Shown one piece after another: positions 13,550-22,209 of a stretch of 64,000 nucleotides of DNA. The notes beneath the pieces are model-generated. The model was given only the letters and a program-made list of their open reading frames with translations. It was not told the DNA's origin and made no database searches. The first letter of the stretch is position 1. Every line of letters starts with the position of its first letter. The position numbers were made by a program, and so were the translations under genes. The DNA is from a virus, in the IMG/VR virus record IMGVR_UViG_3300043256_000135, positions 1-64,000 of that record. One strand, given 5' to 3'.

Positions 13550-14260
13550 TTATTTCGTAGGTCGTTTACACCCCTGCGAGCAATCCGATTTTTTGTAGGT
13601 AATCTGGGAAATGTATTCGCCAGAGCCACCACATTCTTCGCATATAGCCTTCGAGTTGGAATTCAGCTTTTTGTCTCGATCGGATTTCGGTGTCACAGGT
13701 TTGATGACGTTGCCCTTCGCGTCGAACGCCTTGACGACGGTGCCGGTGCCACCCCCGGTCGCCATTGGCTTCCCGGTCTTCATTACCGCGGCTAGCTGCG
13801 GGCTGATCATGTGGTGCGTCATACCGGTCAGCACTTGGCGCGCGGAGTCTTCCAGCACGTCGCTCGCGTTGCCCGGGTAATTAGCCAGCACCACGTCGTC
13901 CACGGTGTGTTGCTGCTGGTAGCGCGTGAGCGCGTTCGGCTTCACGGTTCCGTCGGGCTGCACGGTCCACTCGGTCATGGTCGCGCGGTGCACGGTCGTG
14001 TTATGCTGGCGGTACTGCTCCAGCTCCACTTCCTTCAATACCTTGCCGGCGGCTGGGTGCGGCGGTGGGGGCACCACTTCCACGGGAAGCACCACACCCT
14101 GGATCTTTGGCGCCAAGGTGATAGCGGCATGGACGCCCGTCGTACTTACGTCCATCGACAGGTGGACGACCTGGATCTTCTTGTCCGTGTCTGCGTCGTA
14201 GATATCCACGTTGTTCGGATCGCCGACGTTGCCCCGAATGTAGATGCGTTTGATAGTCAT
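13550..14260 (-). CDS. Unknown 236-aa protein with zinc-finger tail
   Basis: Begins MTIKRIYIRGNVGDPNNVDI. A proline-rich segment (VEVVPPPPHPAAGK) leads into a helical middle, and the C-terminus is CEECGGSGEY then CSQGCKRP, the same DnaJ-like cysteine pair as the 500-aa protein. Ribosome-binding site AGGACAG. The shared tail suggests a common partner or a recent domain exchange between the two genes. Confidence 0.6.
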   Translation of the reverse strand: MTIKRIYIRGNVGDPNNVDIYDADTDKKIQVVHLSMDVSTTGVHAAITLAPKIQGVVLPVEVVPPPPHPAAGKVLKEVELEQYRQHNTTVHRATMTEWTVQPDGTVKPNALTRYQQQHTVDDVVLANYPGNASDVLEDSARQVLTGMTHHMISPQLAAVMKTGKPMATGGGTGTVVKAFDAKGNVIKPVTPKSDRDKKLNSNSKAICEECGGSGEYISQITYKKSDCSQGCKRPTK

Positions 14261-14379
14261 CGCTGTCCTCGCGGGTTCTGGGCGTCCATCCAGTCGACGA
14301 TGGCCTGGACGAGGGCGGGCGGAACTCCCCGGCGCAGCAGCTCGTCCAGGAGCATGGCGATTCGTTGGTGGTAGGGCAT
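14257..14379 (-). CDS. 40-aa helical peptide
   Basis: Begins MPYHQRIAMLLDELLRRGVP. Joined by ATGA to the gene below and by TGATG to the gene above. Confidence 0.45.
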   Translation of the reverse strand: MPYHQRIAMLLDELLRRGVPPALVQAIVDWMDAQNPRGQR

Positions 14380-14588
14380 CAGTAGTTCCCGTCTTGCAGC
14401 ATGATCGCGGGCCCGTTCGTCACCTCGTGGATCGTGTAAACGTCACCGTTGCACCGCCGCGACAGGCTGTGCCTTCTCAGCATGGCGTTGAACTTGCGCC
14501 GGGCGTCGGCCTCGGACAGGGCGACCACCACAGCCGCCGTGCCCGTGGGCCATTGCCCCTCGAAGTCGTTCGTGTAGTAGGTTCGCAT
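14379..14588 (-). CDS. Unknown 69-aa protein
   Basis: Begins MRTYYTNDFEGQWPTGTAAV; an alpha/beta mini-domain with a SEADARRKFNAML helix, as seen in many small phage proteins. The start overlaps the preceding stop as TGATG. Confidence 0.5.
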   Translation of the reverse strand: MRTYYTNDFEGQWPTGTAAVVVALSEADARRKFNAMLRRHSLSRRCNGDVYTIHEVTNGPAIMLQDGNY

Positions 14589-14833
14589 CAGAAGTTCCTC
14601 TCGATGAGCGCGCTAGGCTCCTGTGTCATGTGGTTGCCGTGCAGAATGTTCAAGAAGTCGCACATCCCGTCACGATTGCCGGTCACTCCCTCGATCTCCA
14701 GCTTGTCCAGGCGCGCTGGGATCTCGGCCTTTGTACGGTTGTTTAGCTCGCGCTGGGCCTCGGCGACAGTCGGTAGGTACTCGTTGTACCAGTCTTCGGT
14801 CTCGGGATACGCTTGTACGCGATAAACGATCAT
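14588..14833 (-). CDS. Unknown 81-aa protein
   Basis: Begins MIVYRVQAYPETEDWYNEYL. Ribosome-binding site GAGGGACA lies 5 bases upstream of ATG 14833, which also overlaps the upstream stop by ATGA. Similar in size and layout to its 69-aa neighbour but not clearly related. Confidence 0.55.
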   Translation of the reverse strand: MIVYRVQAYPETEDWYNEYLPTVAEAQRELNNRTKAEIPARLDKLEIEGVTGNRDGMCDFLNILHGNHMTQEPSALIERNF

Positions 14834-15174
14834 GGCTTGTCCCTCAATCGTAGGTGAATGATGTTCGAAGCCCAGGGGGCGATCTCCAGCGTGTCCGATC
14901 CGCTGATCTCCACGTGGTCGCCGCGCAGTGTCACGTCGATGAAGTCCTGCCAAGACTTGTACTCATCGGTCAAGGCGAACCGGATCCGGGTGCGATCGGG
15001 CAGGTAGCTCAGCGGCTTGTCGCGGTAAGGCTCCAGCTCCACGCGAGTCGGCTCTCTGTTGGTCAGCTCGGCGATCTGCTCGCGGGCCTCTTGCAGCCGC
15101 ATCCCCAGGGTCTCGAACTCCTGCTGTGCCCACTTGGGCAGGGTCTCCCGCCGATATGCTTTCTTGGTGCTCAT
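14830..15174 (-). CDS. Conserved phage protein (DUF7239-like)
   Basis: 114 aa: LPKWAQQEFETLGMRLQEAR at the N-terminus, then IRFALTDEYKSWQDFIDVTL and a C-terminal IEIAPWASNIIHLR-like strand. The LPKWAQ(D/Q)E opening, coiled coil and C-terminal ASN(I/V) pattern are familiar from a small phage family of unknown function (DUF7239-like, from memory). Ribosome-binding site GAGGAAAG. Confidence 0.6.
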   Translation of the reverse strand: MSTKKAYRRETLPKWAQQEFETLGMRLQEAREQIAELTNREPTRVELEPYRDKPLSYLPDRTRIRFALTDEYKSWQDFIDVTLRGDHVEISGSDTLEIAPWASNIIHLRLRDKP

Positions 15175-15383
15175 GATTCTTTCCTCTGGGTTCGCAGAGT
15201 CTCATCGCCTTTGATGGTAGCTCCGCAGAATGGACAGAACTTGATTGCAATGACGATCTGAGGTTCCCAGGCCAATACAAAGTCGGCCATGTCAGTAGGA
15301 ACCTCTTCGCCGGCCCGCGTTCCCATGATGCCGACTAGAAAGTGGCGGCGCATGGTGCAGCAATAAGTTTCCAGTTCACTCAT
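15171..15383 (-). CDS. Unknown 70-aa protein with CPFC motif
   Basis: Has CC near the N-terminus and FCPFCGATIKGDE near the C-terminus, one half of a zinc ribbon. It overlaps the SprT-like gene stop by ATGA. Confidence 0.5.
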   Translation of the reverse strand: MSELETYCCTMRRHFLVGIMGTRAGEEVPTDMADFVLAWEPQIVIAIKFCPFCGATIKGDETLRTQRKES

Positions 15384-16030
15384 AACCCCAGCTCCATGTC
15401 AGTGCCGCAGCAGCAAGTCGGCAGGCCCACGTCGATCCACTTCTGGGTCGTGCGCAGAGTATAGCCACACTCAACATCGCTACAGCTCACCTTGATCATG
15501 CGGGTGCCTTGCTTGGTAGTCGAGGACTTCGACAGCTCCGCGTGCGGGTAGGGCCCGAGGTTACCGGTCAGCGCCAGCAACTGGCTGGAGAGCTGCTCTC
15601 CAGCCACCGTCGCGGTCATCTTGCCTTCCAGCCCGATGGCCTTGGCCAGCTTGCGGAACGGCCCCTTGTGGCCCGCATCTTTGCCGACGATGGTGTGGAT
15701 CAGCTCGTGGATCATGATGTCTAGGACCCGGATGGGCTCGTCCAGCGCGGGGCTGATGAATATCTCGCAGGTCGCATCGGCACTGCTCTCCGAATGCCAC
15801 GCCTGCCCGATGGTCTTGCCTCGGCCACCCTTGGGCCAGCCGCAACTCAGCCTCAACTTTGGGTAGTCGGGCGCTCCCTGCTCGTCGAACAGCGAGCGGA
15901 CTTCCAGCGCGGCGGCGTTCAGCCACTGCTCTCGGGTCGCGTGCTTCTGCCCGGTGCATGCTTTCTTTGGCTTGAGCTTCTCGCGCAGCTTGGTCCGCAC
16001 TGCGCTGTTGAGTTTCATGATTGGGTCCAT
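15380..16030 (-). CDS. SprT-like zinc metalloprotease
   Basis: 216 aa. The active-site motif MIHELIHTIVG at residues 106-116 with a further His in GHKGPFRKLAKAIGL (about 121) matches SprT/SPRTN-type metalloproteases (HExxH plus a distal His). The C-terminal part carries cysteines VSCSDVECGY and TCCCGTD that resemble the SprT zinc ribbon. Host relatives act on DNA-bound proteins; for the phage this is inference. Leadered start with GAGGAAC. Confidence 0.85.
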   Translation of the reverse strand: MDPIMKLNSAVRTKLREKLKPKKACTGQKHATREQWLNAAALEVRSLFDEQGAPDYPKLRLSCGWPKGGRGKTIGQAWHSESSADATCEIFISPALDEPIRVLDIMIHELIHTIVGKDAGHKGPFRKLAKAIGLEGKMTATVAGEQLSSQLLALTGNLGPYPHAELSKSSTTKQGTRMIKVSCSDVECGYTLRTTQKWIDVGLPTCCCGTDMELGL

Positions 16031-16054
16031 GGATTGTTCCTCGTTTGTTGCCCA

Positions 16055-16089
16055 ATCCTACCACACGTTTACACCAGCGGCGGGGAATT
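16055..16089 (-). promoter_or_regulatory. Promoter, leadered variant
   Basis: Minus strand GTAATTCCCCGCC box, GTGTAAACG, TGTGGTAGGAT (-10 at 16055-16060), then a 24-base leader with GAGGAAC before the ATG at 16030. Shows that the same promoter can serve leadered genes. Confidence 0.65.
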
Positions 16090-16666
16090 ACCCTTTCTCA
16101 TCCCAAATCTGATCGACCAACCCCCATGCCACGGCCAGCTCCGCGGTGAAATACTTGTCGGATTTTCCGGCAAAGATCCTTGCCCAGTGGGGGGCAGGCT
16201 TTTTGGTGTAGGCTGCGAGCAGGCGGGCGTATGTGGCCATTTGTACCTTGGCGGCCTCGGCGAGGCTCTTCAGGTAGAGTGGCGGGATGTTCTCGGGCAC
16301 GTCGGACAGGGCCACGTCATGCAGCATGAAAGTGACGTTCTCGCTGGCGTACCGGTAGCCCTTCTCCCCGCATGCGACTAGCAGGGGTGCAGCGCTTTGG
16401 CACTTGCCCAGGGCGACGGTGTGGACCGGGGCGGATATGGTTCGGGTCACGTCGTGCAGGGCGAACGCTTCGTCTAGGTCACCGCCGTACGATGAGACGT
16501 ACAGCTCGATGGGTTCCTTGTTCACGTCGGCCAGCAGGTAAAGCCCACGGATGGCGCGGCCGACGGTGGCCTCTTCAACACCGCCGTGCAGGAAGATGCG
16601 GCGCCCGGCGATGTCCACGCCGTGCTCCAGGGCGGCTTCGATGCGCGCGTTGGTTAGGCGGGCCAT
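16088..16666 (-). CDS. ClpP-like serine protease
   Basis: 192 aa with the ClpP/crotonase fold signatures: IELYVSSYGGDLDEAFAL, the nucleophile in ALGKCQSAAPLLVACG (Ser 91), the His in FMLHDVAL (116) and a C-terminal AVAWGLVDQIW. No Clp ATPase or capsid gene adjoins it, so it could be a free protease that takes host chaperone partners, or a prohead-type enzyme placed away from the head genes. The start overlaps the HD gene stop as TAATG. Confidence 0.82.
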   Translation of the reverse strand: MARLTNARIEAALEHGVDIAGRRIFLHGGVEEATVGRAIRGLYLLADVNKEPIELYVSSYGGDLDEAFALHDVTRTISAPVHTVALGKCQSAAPLLVACGEKGYRYASENVTFMLHDVALSDVPENIPPLYLKSLAEAAKVQMATYARLLAAYTKKPAPHWARIFAGKSDKYFTAELAVAWGLVDQIWDEKG

Positions 16667-17175
16667 TAGCGGGTCAGACGGTCGAATTGTGCCAGGAATC
16701 TTGCCCGTGCAGTCCGCCAGTGCCAGGGCTCGATTGGCAGATCAGGGTAGGGTACCATGCCCGATGTAGGCACCCACAGATCGAAGCCGAACTCCGCGGC
16801 CTCGGTGATCATCAGACGATGGTCCACTGCTTTGAGCGCCGAGGTGAACTCCTCCGGCAGCCCGAACTTCGCGCGGATTACGGCCTCTAGGCGGTCCTCG
16901 ATCACCTTGTAGTCTGGCAGTAGCGCCTTCAGAGGCGTGGGCATGTCGCCCACGTATGCTTCTTGGGCGTCGTGAAGTAGTGCCTCCAGTTCCAAGCCAG
17001 TTGGTGCGACGTCGCTGGCCAGCACGCAATGCTGCGCCACGCTGTAGGGCCACGGCGTATGTCCGCTGTACCTATTGGTCAGAGACAGGGCGTGCGCGAT
17101 GTCTTCGATGAGAATTGAGTCGGGCGTGGGATTCAGAAAATCCACGGTCCCGCTGCGGGTACTGATGTAGGTCAT
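16666..17175 (-). CDS. HD-domain nucleotide phosphohydrolase, YfbR/DatZ-like
   Basis: 169 aa: PWPYSVAQHCVLAS followed by LEALLHDAQEAYVGDMPTPL (HD at residues 68-69) and KAVDHRLMITEA. This is the phage YfbR-like group that removes phosphates from deoxynucleotides. DatZ, a dATP triphosphohydrolase of Z-genome phages, is of the same HD superfamily and size, but without a purZ gene in sight that assignment cannot be made. The start overlaps the preceding stop by ATGA. Confidence 0.83.
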   Translation of the reverse strand: MTYISTRSGTVDFLNPTPDSILIEDIAHALSLTNRYSGHTPWPYSVAQHCVLASDVAPTGLELEALLHDAQEAYVGDMPTPLKALLPDYKVIEDRLEAVIRAKFGLPEEFTSALKAVDHRLMITEAAEFGFDLWVPTSGMVPYPDLPIEPWHWRTARARFLAQFDRLTR

Positions 17176-18512
17176 GGCTTGAGGCGCTGTTCGGCCAACC
17201 ATTGGCCGTGACAGGGCGGGTCCTTCATGTCATTGGGTCGGAAGTATGTGATTCCTTCAATGGTGATCCGCTCGCGGCCATCCTTGCCGCGCAGTACGAT
17301 TGCTGGATATTGATGTACCGTGCCGTCGGGGAACAGCCTGGAGATGCCCAGGCCCCTCTGCCAGCCCGTGTTGCTCTGCTGTGGGCGGTAGCGTCCCACC
17401 TCATGCCGTGCCCCCATGGGCAGAGACATCCAGCACTGACCCTCTTGGGCTTCAGTGGTTCCAAATGACAGGCCCGCACGGTGGCAGTGCCCAGAGAGGC
17501 CTGAACGGCCAGCGGCCAGTAGTTCCGCTCGGGCGGGGCTGACGCCTAGCTTGGTACCGTGCAGCACACGGAAGAAGTCGAACAGCAACAGGCCGGGCTT
17601 CGCATCCTCGGTCCCATCTGGGGCCAGGATGGTGCCACCGTGATACAGCTGCACATTGTAGTCGTCCAGGCCTAGCAGTTCATCCACGCGCAGGCAGCGC
17701 AGCCCGGCGAGGCCGGGGGCCACTTGAGTCAGGTACCGGGCCAGTCGGTCGCCGGCATCGTGGTTGCCACCGGTGCTGATTAGGTCACCGCAGAAGCCTG
17801 CGTCCTCGCGGATCTGCCGGAACATCTCACGTTCGAAGTCCAGCTCGGATTGCAGCGGCTCAGTCCAGCCCGGGGTGTGAGGGTGGCTGCTAATCTCGGC
17901 GCCCTCCAGGACATCCCCGTTCAGGATCGTGCAGTCAGGCTTTAGATCTCGCAGGGCGGACAGGTAGGCGAACCACACGAACGGGTCCAGGAACTGGCTA
18001 TGGGTGTCACTGATGGTCAGGATCAGGTACGACCCGTCGTCATTGAACTCCAGGCTCTTGGGGTCAATGACATAGGGCGCGACGTATCGTTCCAAGTAGC
18101 GTTCGGTGTGTTCGCGCCTGGATTCTTTTGCGCGGTTCGCACGCCATAGTCGCGTGCCAGGTTGGTCGCGCAAGCCGGCTACCTCCAACGCATGGCTGAA
18201 CGTGCCGAACTGTGCAATAATGAACTCAATCGGATAGTTTCCGTACAGCTCGTACCGCTTGCCGTCATTGCCTATGCTGCGGAACTTCCATTGAGGATTC
18301 GTATCCTTGTCTTCCGCCACGCGCACAATGTCGGCCAGCATGTCTTCAATGGTGGGCCGGCGCTTCAACTTACGCCGTCGGTTCTGTTCCTTCCGGGCGT
18401 CTTCGTGCGCCTTGCGCTGGCGATACTTTTGAGTCTCAACCTTGCTCTTCTTGGTCGAGTCTGGCGCGGCCAGCAGCTCGTCCACGGCCTTCATCTTTTT
18501 GCGGCGGCTCAC
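17172..18512 (-). CDS. Metallophosphoesterase
   Basis: 446 aa. The N-terminal 150 residues are basic and helical (RRKLKRRPTIEDMLADIV). The catalytic domain shows ISDTHSQF, LNGDVLEG, STGGNHDAGDRL and SGHCHRAG, the metal ligands of calcineurin-like phosphoesterases of the Mre11/SbcD broad class. Starts with GTG overlapping the upstream stop. A DNA-processing role is plausible given the basic N-terminus and replication neighbours. Confidence 0.82.
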   Translation of the reverse strand: MSRRKKMKAVDELLAAPDSTKKSKVETQKYRQRKAHEDARKEQNRRRKLKRRPTIEDMLADIVRVAEDKDTNPQWKFRSIGNDGKRYELYGNYPIEFIIAQFGTFSHALEVAGLRDQPGTRLWRANRAKESRREHTERYLERYVAPYVIDPKSLEFNDDGSYLILTISDTHSQFLDPFVWFAYLSALRDLKPDCTILNGDVLEGAEISSHPHTPGWTEPLQSELDFEREMFRQIREDAGFCGDLISTGGNHDAGDRLARYLTQVAPGLAGLRCLRVDELLGLDDYNVQLYHGGTILAPDGTEDAKPGLLLFDFFRVLHGTKLGVSPARAELLAAGRSGLSGHCHRAGLSFGTTEAQEGQCWMSLPMGARHEVGRYRPQQSNTGWQRGLGISRLFPDGTVHQYPAIVLRGKDGRERITIEGITYFRPNDMKDPPCHGQWLAEQRLKP

Positions 18513-18781
18513 AGTGCTTCACCGGTGTCGGGGTCCAGCTTCATTACGTCGCGCACGTAAGCCCGGACGGTGCCATACCATCTCGGGCCATCGAATCGTT
18601 CGCGCAGCCCGTTGCGATAGAGCCACGGCAGGCTCATGCTCGCGCTCGGATCACCGGTATGCTTCAGCTCCAGGAAGTACCTGATCGCTGCAATCAGCTC
18701 GGTGTTGCCATTCATCATGTGCTTTGTGGGGACAGTGGCGCCCTTCAACAGGGAGTCGACAACTTGTTTGGGTTTGGTCAT
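18509..18781 (-). CDS. Unknown 90-aa protein
   Basis: Begins MTKPKQVVDSLLKGATVPTK and contains LPWLYRNGLRERFDGPRWYG, a short basic helix pair suggestive of nucleic-acid contact. The ATG overlaps the preceding stop by ATGA. Confidence 0.55.
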   Translation of the reverse strand: MTKPKQVVDSLLKGATVPTKHMMNGNTELIAAIRYFLELKHTGDPSASMSLPWLYRNGLRERFDGPRWYGTVRAYVRDVMKLDPDTGEAL

Positions 18782-19344
18782 CTGATGTTGGCTCCAATCC
18801 ATTCGCGCACGGCTGCATCCAGTACAGTATACCTCGCCATATGGGAAACAGCGTATACTCCCCATCCATTTTTCACGCCTTCGTGTGCTACTTGAACGAT
18901 GACGCCGACCAGCTCACCGTGATCGTTTACAACCGCGCCGCCACTACAGCCATAAATCACTGGGGCGCTCATCCAACCAGACTGCTGTGCCTGGTACCCT
19001 TCGGTCTTTAGTAGGGCATCGCCCTGATGCCAACTATAGGTGTACACTCGCTCGAACACTTGGGGCATCTCTGCGGCGGGCCGCAGGCCGTACGCCTTTG
19101 CTTCAGCGCAGGGGACCAGGGCCAAGTCCGTGTCGGGGTGGGGGATTGCTTCACCGCATGGCATCCCATCGGCCGTGATTATCGGCAGCATGTGCTTCGC
19201 AGTCAGGATCCACCCGTCCACGATAACCACACCCGAGCCTGTTTCGCCGTTGGGGCCCTTCAGTAGTAGGACATTTGGATAGTTCCAAGTTGTTGAACAG
19301 GCAGGCAGGAGCAGAACAGCAGCTAGGGCAGCACACTTCAGCAT
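18778..19344 (-). CDS. Predicted lipoprotein, trypsin-like serine protease
   Basis: 188 aa. Signal MLKCAALAAVLLLPAC ends in a lipobox with Cys 16. The mature part is a chymotrypsin-fold protease: GSGVVIVDGWILTAKHML (His 51), DTDLALV (Asp 73) and YGCSGGAVVND (Ser 134), with all three catalytic residues present. It would sit on the outside of the inner membrane or in the outer membrane, cutting an envelope or external target. It lies between the primase-helicase and a small gene, coupled by TGATG. Confidence 0.85.
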   Translation of the reverse strand: MLKCAALAAVLLLPACSTTWNYPNVLLLKGPNGETGSGVVIVDGWILTAKHMLPIITADGMPCGEAIPHPDTDLALVPCAEAKAYGLRPAAEMPQVFERVYTYSWHQGDALLKTEGYQAQQSGWMSAPVIYGCSGGAVVNDHGELVGVIVQVAHEGVKNGWGVYAVSHMARYTVLDAAVREWIGANIR

Positions 19345-21767
19345 CAGAAAGCCTCACCGCCATCGTCAGGCGGTTCGTTGGGTCCAGCGTCTTGGTTGTC
19401 ATCGCCGACAGGTGGCCATGCTCGGGGGCCGGACTTCGTCACGGTCTCCCACAGCTTACGGCATTCATCCAGCGAGGGGAAGACCCATACTTTTGGGCGC
19501 CCGGACGACTGGCGGCGCTGCCCGCGGGGGTCTACCCAGCCCTGAACGCTCCTCCCTGTCGTCGTAGACACCCCGAAGCGGGACAGGAAGATACCTAGAG
19601 GTCGATTCGGGTTTGTCTTGAAACTTGGGTATTCTACCTTGAATCGCTCCACCAGTTCCTCCTTCAGAATCTGCGTCCTCCAGCCCGCATGGCTGGGCAG
19701 CAGTCGGCCCTCTTCCAGAGCATTCAGCAGGAAGGATTGCATCTCGCTCATGCTCTGGTCCTGCTGCTTTCGCAGCTCGATGGTCTTTGGGCATTTCCAC
19801 ACGTCGAACTCACTCAGGTCGTAAGTGAGCAGAAAGTGCATCAGGGCCTCGTACCCACCATTATCCATCTGGGCGTGCAGCGCAGTGAAGTAGGCGATGT
19901 CCGTCTGGTAGCGGTCGTCGATTTCAACCACAAAGAACCGGCGGTCGTCCAGGTCGGCGCTAATGGCCCACTCCCGGTTCGTCGCCATGATCAGGTGGAC
20001 ACAGTTCCGCGACTCCATGTTGTCGACACCCTTCTGCTCAGTGCGCAGGGTCTCCTCGGTAATCAGAGACTTCAGGGCGGATTCGGCGCTCTCGTCGTGT
20101 GCAACGAAACATTCGTCCGCGAATACCAGCACGGAGTCTTTCAGCATCGCGTTGAACTGGCCAGTGACATGCTTCGGGTTGGACACGTACTTGTAGTGGC
20201 CACCGAACAGCTTGCCGAACATTTTGGCGAACGTGCCCTTGCCCGTGCCCTGGCCGCCGCGCATAACGATGGCGACCTGCCCAGGGTTCTCGGGATGCTG
20301 CACGGCATTGGCCATCCACTGCACCACGTAGATGTAGTACTCTTCGTTCCCCCGGCACACCACGTTCTTCACGTGGTCCAGGAACAGGGAGCAGTCGCCC
20401 GGCAGGGCGTTCACGGCGAAGCCGCGCCACAGGTTCATACAGTCGGAGAACTCACGGTTGGGGTAGAACACCACGCTGCGGTAGGTGCGCCGGTGTGTAT
20501 GTTGGAGCCACCATTTGCCGACGGGGATCTCTTTGGGGACGGGGTTGCCTTTCTTATCGGGCCACATCTCCACCACGGTCTGGTTGCTGTACATCGTCGT
20601 GAAACCGTCGCGTTGATGGAACTCGATCTCTGACCGGCCAATGGCTTCGTTGTAGCGTTCGCATGCGATTCGCATCTTACCGCCCACCGATTCGATCAGG
20701 GCGTACTGCCGGTTCAGCAACTCCAGCCACGGCTCGATCGAGTCCTCGCGTGCCCGCTGAATCGTGCGCAGGGCGCAGCGGTGCACATTGGCGGCGTTAC
20801 CCTGGGCCAGTACGTGGGCGCTGATGCCTAGGTCGGGGTCGGTGATGATGCTGTAGATGGTGTCGTCATCGAAGTTGTTGCGTACCAGCTCGCACGCCAC
20901 GAACCAGAGCCAGTCGCTCCGACTGTTGCCGGCGGTCAAAGGCTGGTCGGGATCATGCCCTTGCACGATAGCGACGCGGGCGCGCGGCGATACGCTCTTG
21001 AAGATGCCGTTCTCGTCGCTGAAGGCGTCCGCGGGCACGCGCTGGCAATTGCCGGAGACGTTTACCTGCACCTGATTTTTGCTTCCCACGCGCGTCCCGG
21101 TTGCGAGGTCGGGGGCCTTCATGAAGTACTCGGGGTTGTCGGCGTCGTACGTGGTGTCCCAGTTGGCCAGGATCACGTCGGCCATGATGGGGGTCTGGCC
21201 GTTCTTTCGTTTTGAGGCGTTGGGGAAATTGCACGTCCCCACAAGACGCATAACGTGATCGGCGCTATGGCACGCATCCGCTTGGAGCAACTTGGCGATC
21301 TGGACGTTGTACCGCTCGGCGTCTTCGACCTTCAACAGCTCCCCGCCCAGCTCGATCGGGCAGGCCAATTTCCAGAACGCTTGATACCCGCCGCCGCTGA
21401 AGGTGATCACGGTCGGCTTGGGAACAAGGTCGGTGGTCTGGAGCAGGTTCAGAATGCGCTTCTGCTCCTGAAGAAGGGGCAACCCCTTCTTCGGGTCGAC
21501 ATCGACATGCAGCCACTCCATCCTCAAAACGTCCCCCTTGCTGGCCTTACCGCAGCCTGGACGAACAGGGTTGGGGTGGAAGTAGATGTTGCGCTCCGCG
21601 GCCTGCTGGCGCACGATCCACGCGGCCATCTCCTCAACCGTGTCCGGGCCGAACGTACCGAAGTCGTTGGTCTTATCTTCGTGGAACGCACACAGCGCCC
21701 ACGGACCATCAGGCTTCCACCGCTTCAAGAAGTCGGCGGCCAGGGCGGTGTCGGGGGCGATCATCAT
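19344..21767 (-). CDS. Primase-helicase (DUF5906-type), leaderless-type start
   Basis: 807 aa. The N-terminal third has WLHVDVDP and ITFSGGGYQAFWKL, the RepB/AEP-like primase pattern. The C-terminal third is an SF3/D5-like AAA+ helicase: RGGQGTGKGTFAKMFG (Walker A near residue 505), LVFADECFVAHD (Walker B) and LIMATNREWAI (sensor). The domain order matches phage NrS-1-type bifunctional primase-helicases. ATG at 21767 is 4 bases below TATACT (a second ATG at 21764 is 7 below). Works with PolA and SSB. Confidence 0.88.
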   Translation of the reverse strand: MMIAPDTALAADFLKRWKPDGPWALCAFHEDKTNDFGTFGPDTVEEMAAWIVRQQAAERNIYFHPNPVRPGCGKASKGDVLRMEWLHVDVDPKKGLPLLQEQKRILNLLQTTDLVPKPTVITFSGGGYQAFWKLACPIELGGELLKVEDAERYNVQIAKLLQADACHSADHVMRLVGTCNFPNASKRKNGQTPIMADVILANWDTTYDADNPEYFMKAPDLATGTRVGSKNQVQVNVSGNCQRVPADAFSDENGIFKSVSPRARVAIVQGHDPDQPLTAGNSRSDWLWFVACELVRNNFDDDTIYSIITDPDLGISAHVLAQGNAANVHRCALRTIQRAREDSIEPWLELLNRQYALIESVGGKMRIACERYNEAIGRSEIEFHQRDGFTTMYSNQTVVEMWPDKKGNPVPKEIPVGKWWLQHTHRRTYRSVVFYPNREFSDCMNLWRGFAVNALPGDCSLFLDHVKNVVCRGNEEYYIYVVQWMANAVQHPENPGQVAIVMRGGQGTGKGTFAKMFGKLFGGHYKYVSNPKHVTGQFNAMLKDSVLVFADECFVAHDESAESALKSLITEETLRTEQKGVDNMESRNCVHLIMATNREWAISADLDDRRFFVVEIDDRYQTDIAYFTALHAQMDNGGYEALMHFLLTYDLSEFDVWKCPKTIELRKQQDQSMSEMQSFLLNALEEGRLLPSHAGWRTQILKEELVERFKVEYPSFKTNPNRPLGIFLSRFGVSTTTGRSVQGWVDPRGQRRQSSGRPKVWVFPSLDECRKLWETVTKSGPRAWPPVGDDNQDAGPNEPPDDGGEAF

Positions 21768-21771
21768 GGGT

Positions 21772-21782
21772 AGTATACCATA
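21772..21782 (-). promoter_or_regulatory. Leaderless-type promoter
   Basis: Minus strand GATATGGTATACT; -10 at 21772-21777, 4 bases before the first ATG and 7 before the second. Confidence 0.65.
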
Positions 21783-21795
21783 TCACCGGGGGGGT

Positions 21796-22209
21796 CTAGG
21801 TTTCCAGGAAGGGCCGGAGTTCACGGAAAGTTGGGGTGCGGACCCACAGGCAGATGGCAGCCTCGTACAGCTCTTGCCGTGTGCCACCTTCCTTGCCTCC
21901 CAGGATTGCAACGGCGGCCAGCCCCTCGAACAGCAGCCACTCGCTTGCGATGTTGAGCATCACAAACGCGCGTCCGTTTACACGCGCCCACAGGATGAGC
22001 CAGATTCGCTGGCCCTTCGTCAGGGGGTGGTCCAGCTGCACCGGGGTATCCACCCGGGCGGGCCATTCCTCGGTAGCCTTGCATTCGATCCACCCGTCGC
22101 GGTAGGCGATGTCCGGTGTGCCCGGGTGGCACCCACCGTTCTCTACGGCGAAGGCGCCCAGGGGGCGTAGGATCTTCACCAGCTGTTGCCTCATGTCGCG
22201 CTCAAGCAT
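21796..22209 (-). CDS. VRR-NUC family nuclease
   Basis: 137 aa. GGCHPGTPDIAYRDGWIECKA is the PD-(D/E)xK core of VRR-NUC proteins (Asp in PDIAY, ExK in IECKA). Such small phage VRR-NUC enzymes are thought to act on branched DNA during replication and recombination. Its start overlaps the previous gene by 8 bases, and its end is just above the primase-helicase promoter. Confidence 0.85.
   Translation of the reverse strand: MLERDMRQQLVKILRPLGAFAVENGGCHPGTPDIAYRDGWIECKATEEWPARVDTPVQLDHPLTKGQRIWLILWARVNGRAFVMLNIASEWLLFEGLAAVAILGGKEGGTRQELYEAAICLWVRTPTFRELRPFLET

Noticed and set aside
16088-16666. ClpP-like gene as the prohead protease
   Set aside because: It is 37 kb from the capsid gene, which has its own XkdF-like protease upstream.
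18826-18836. GAGGTATACTGTAC inside the trypsin-like gene
   Set aside because: Lies in coding sequence without a nearby start and without the TGTGG part.
19689-20633. 314-aa plus-strand open frame
   Set aside because: Mirror of the primase-helicase gene, whose motifs are clear on the minus strand.
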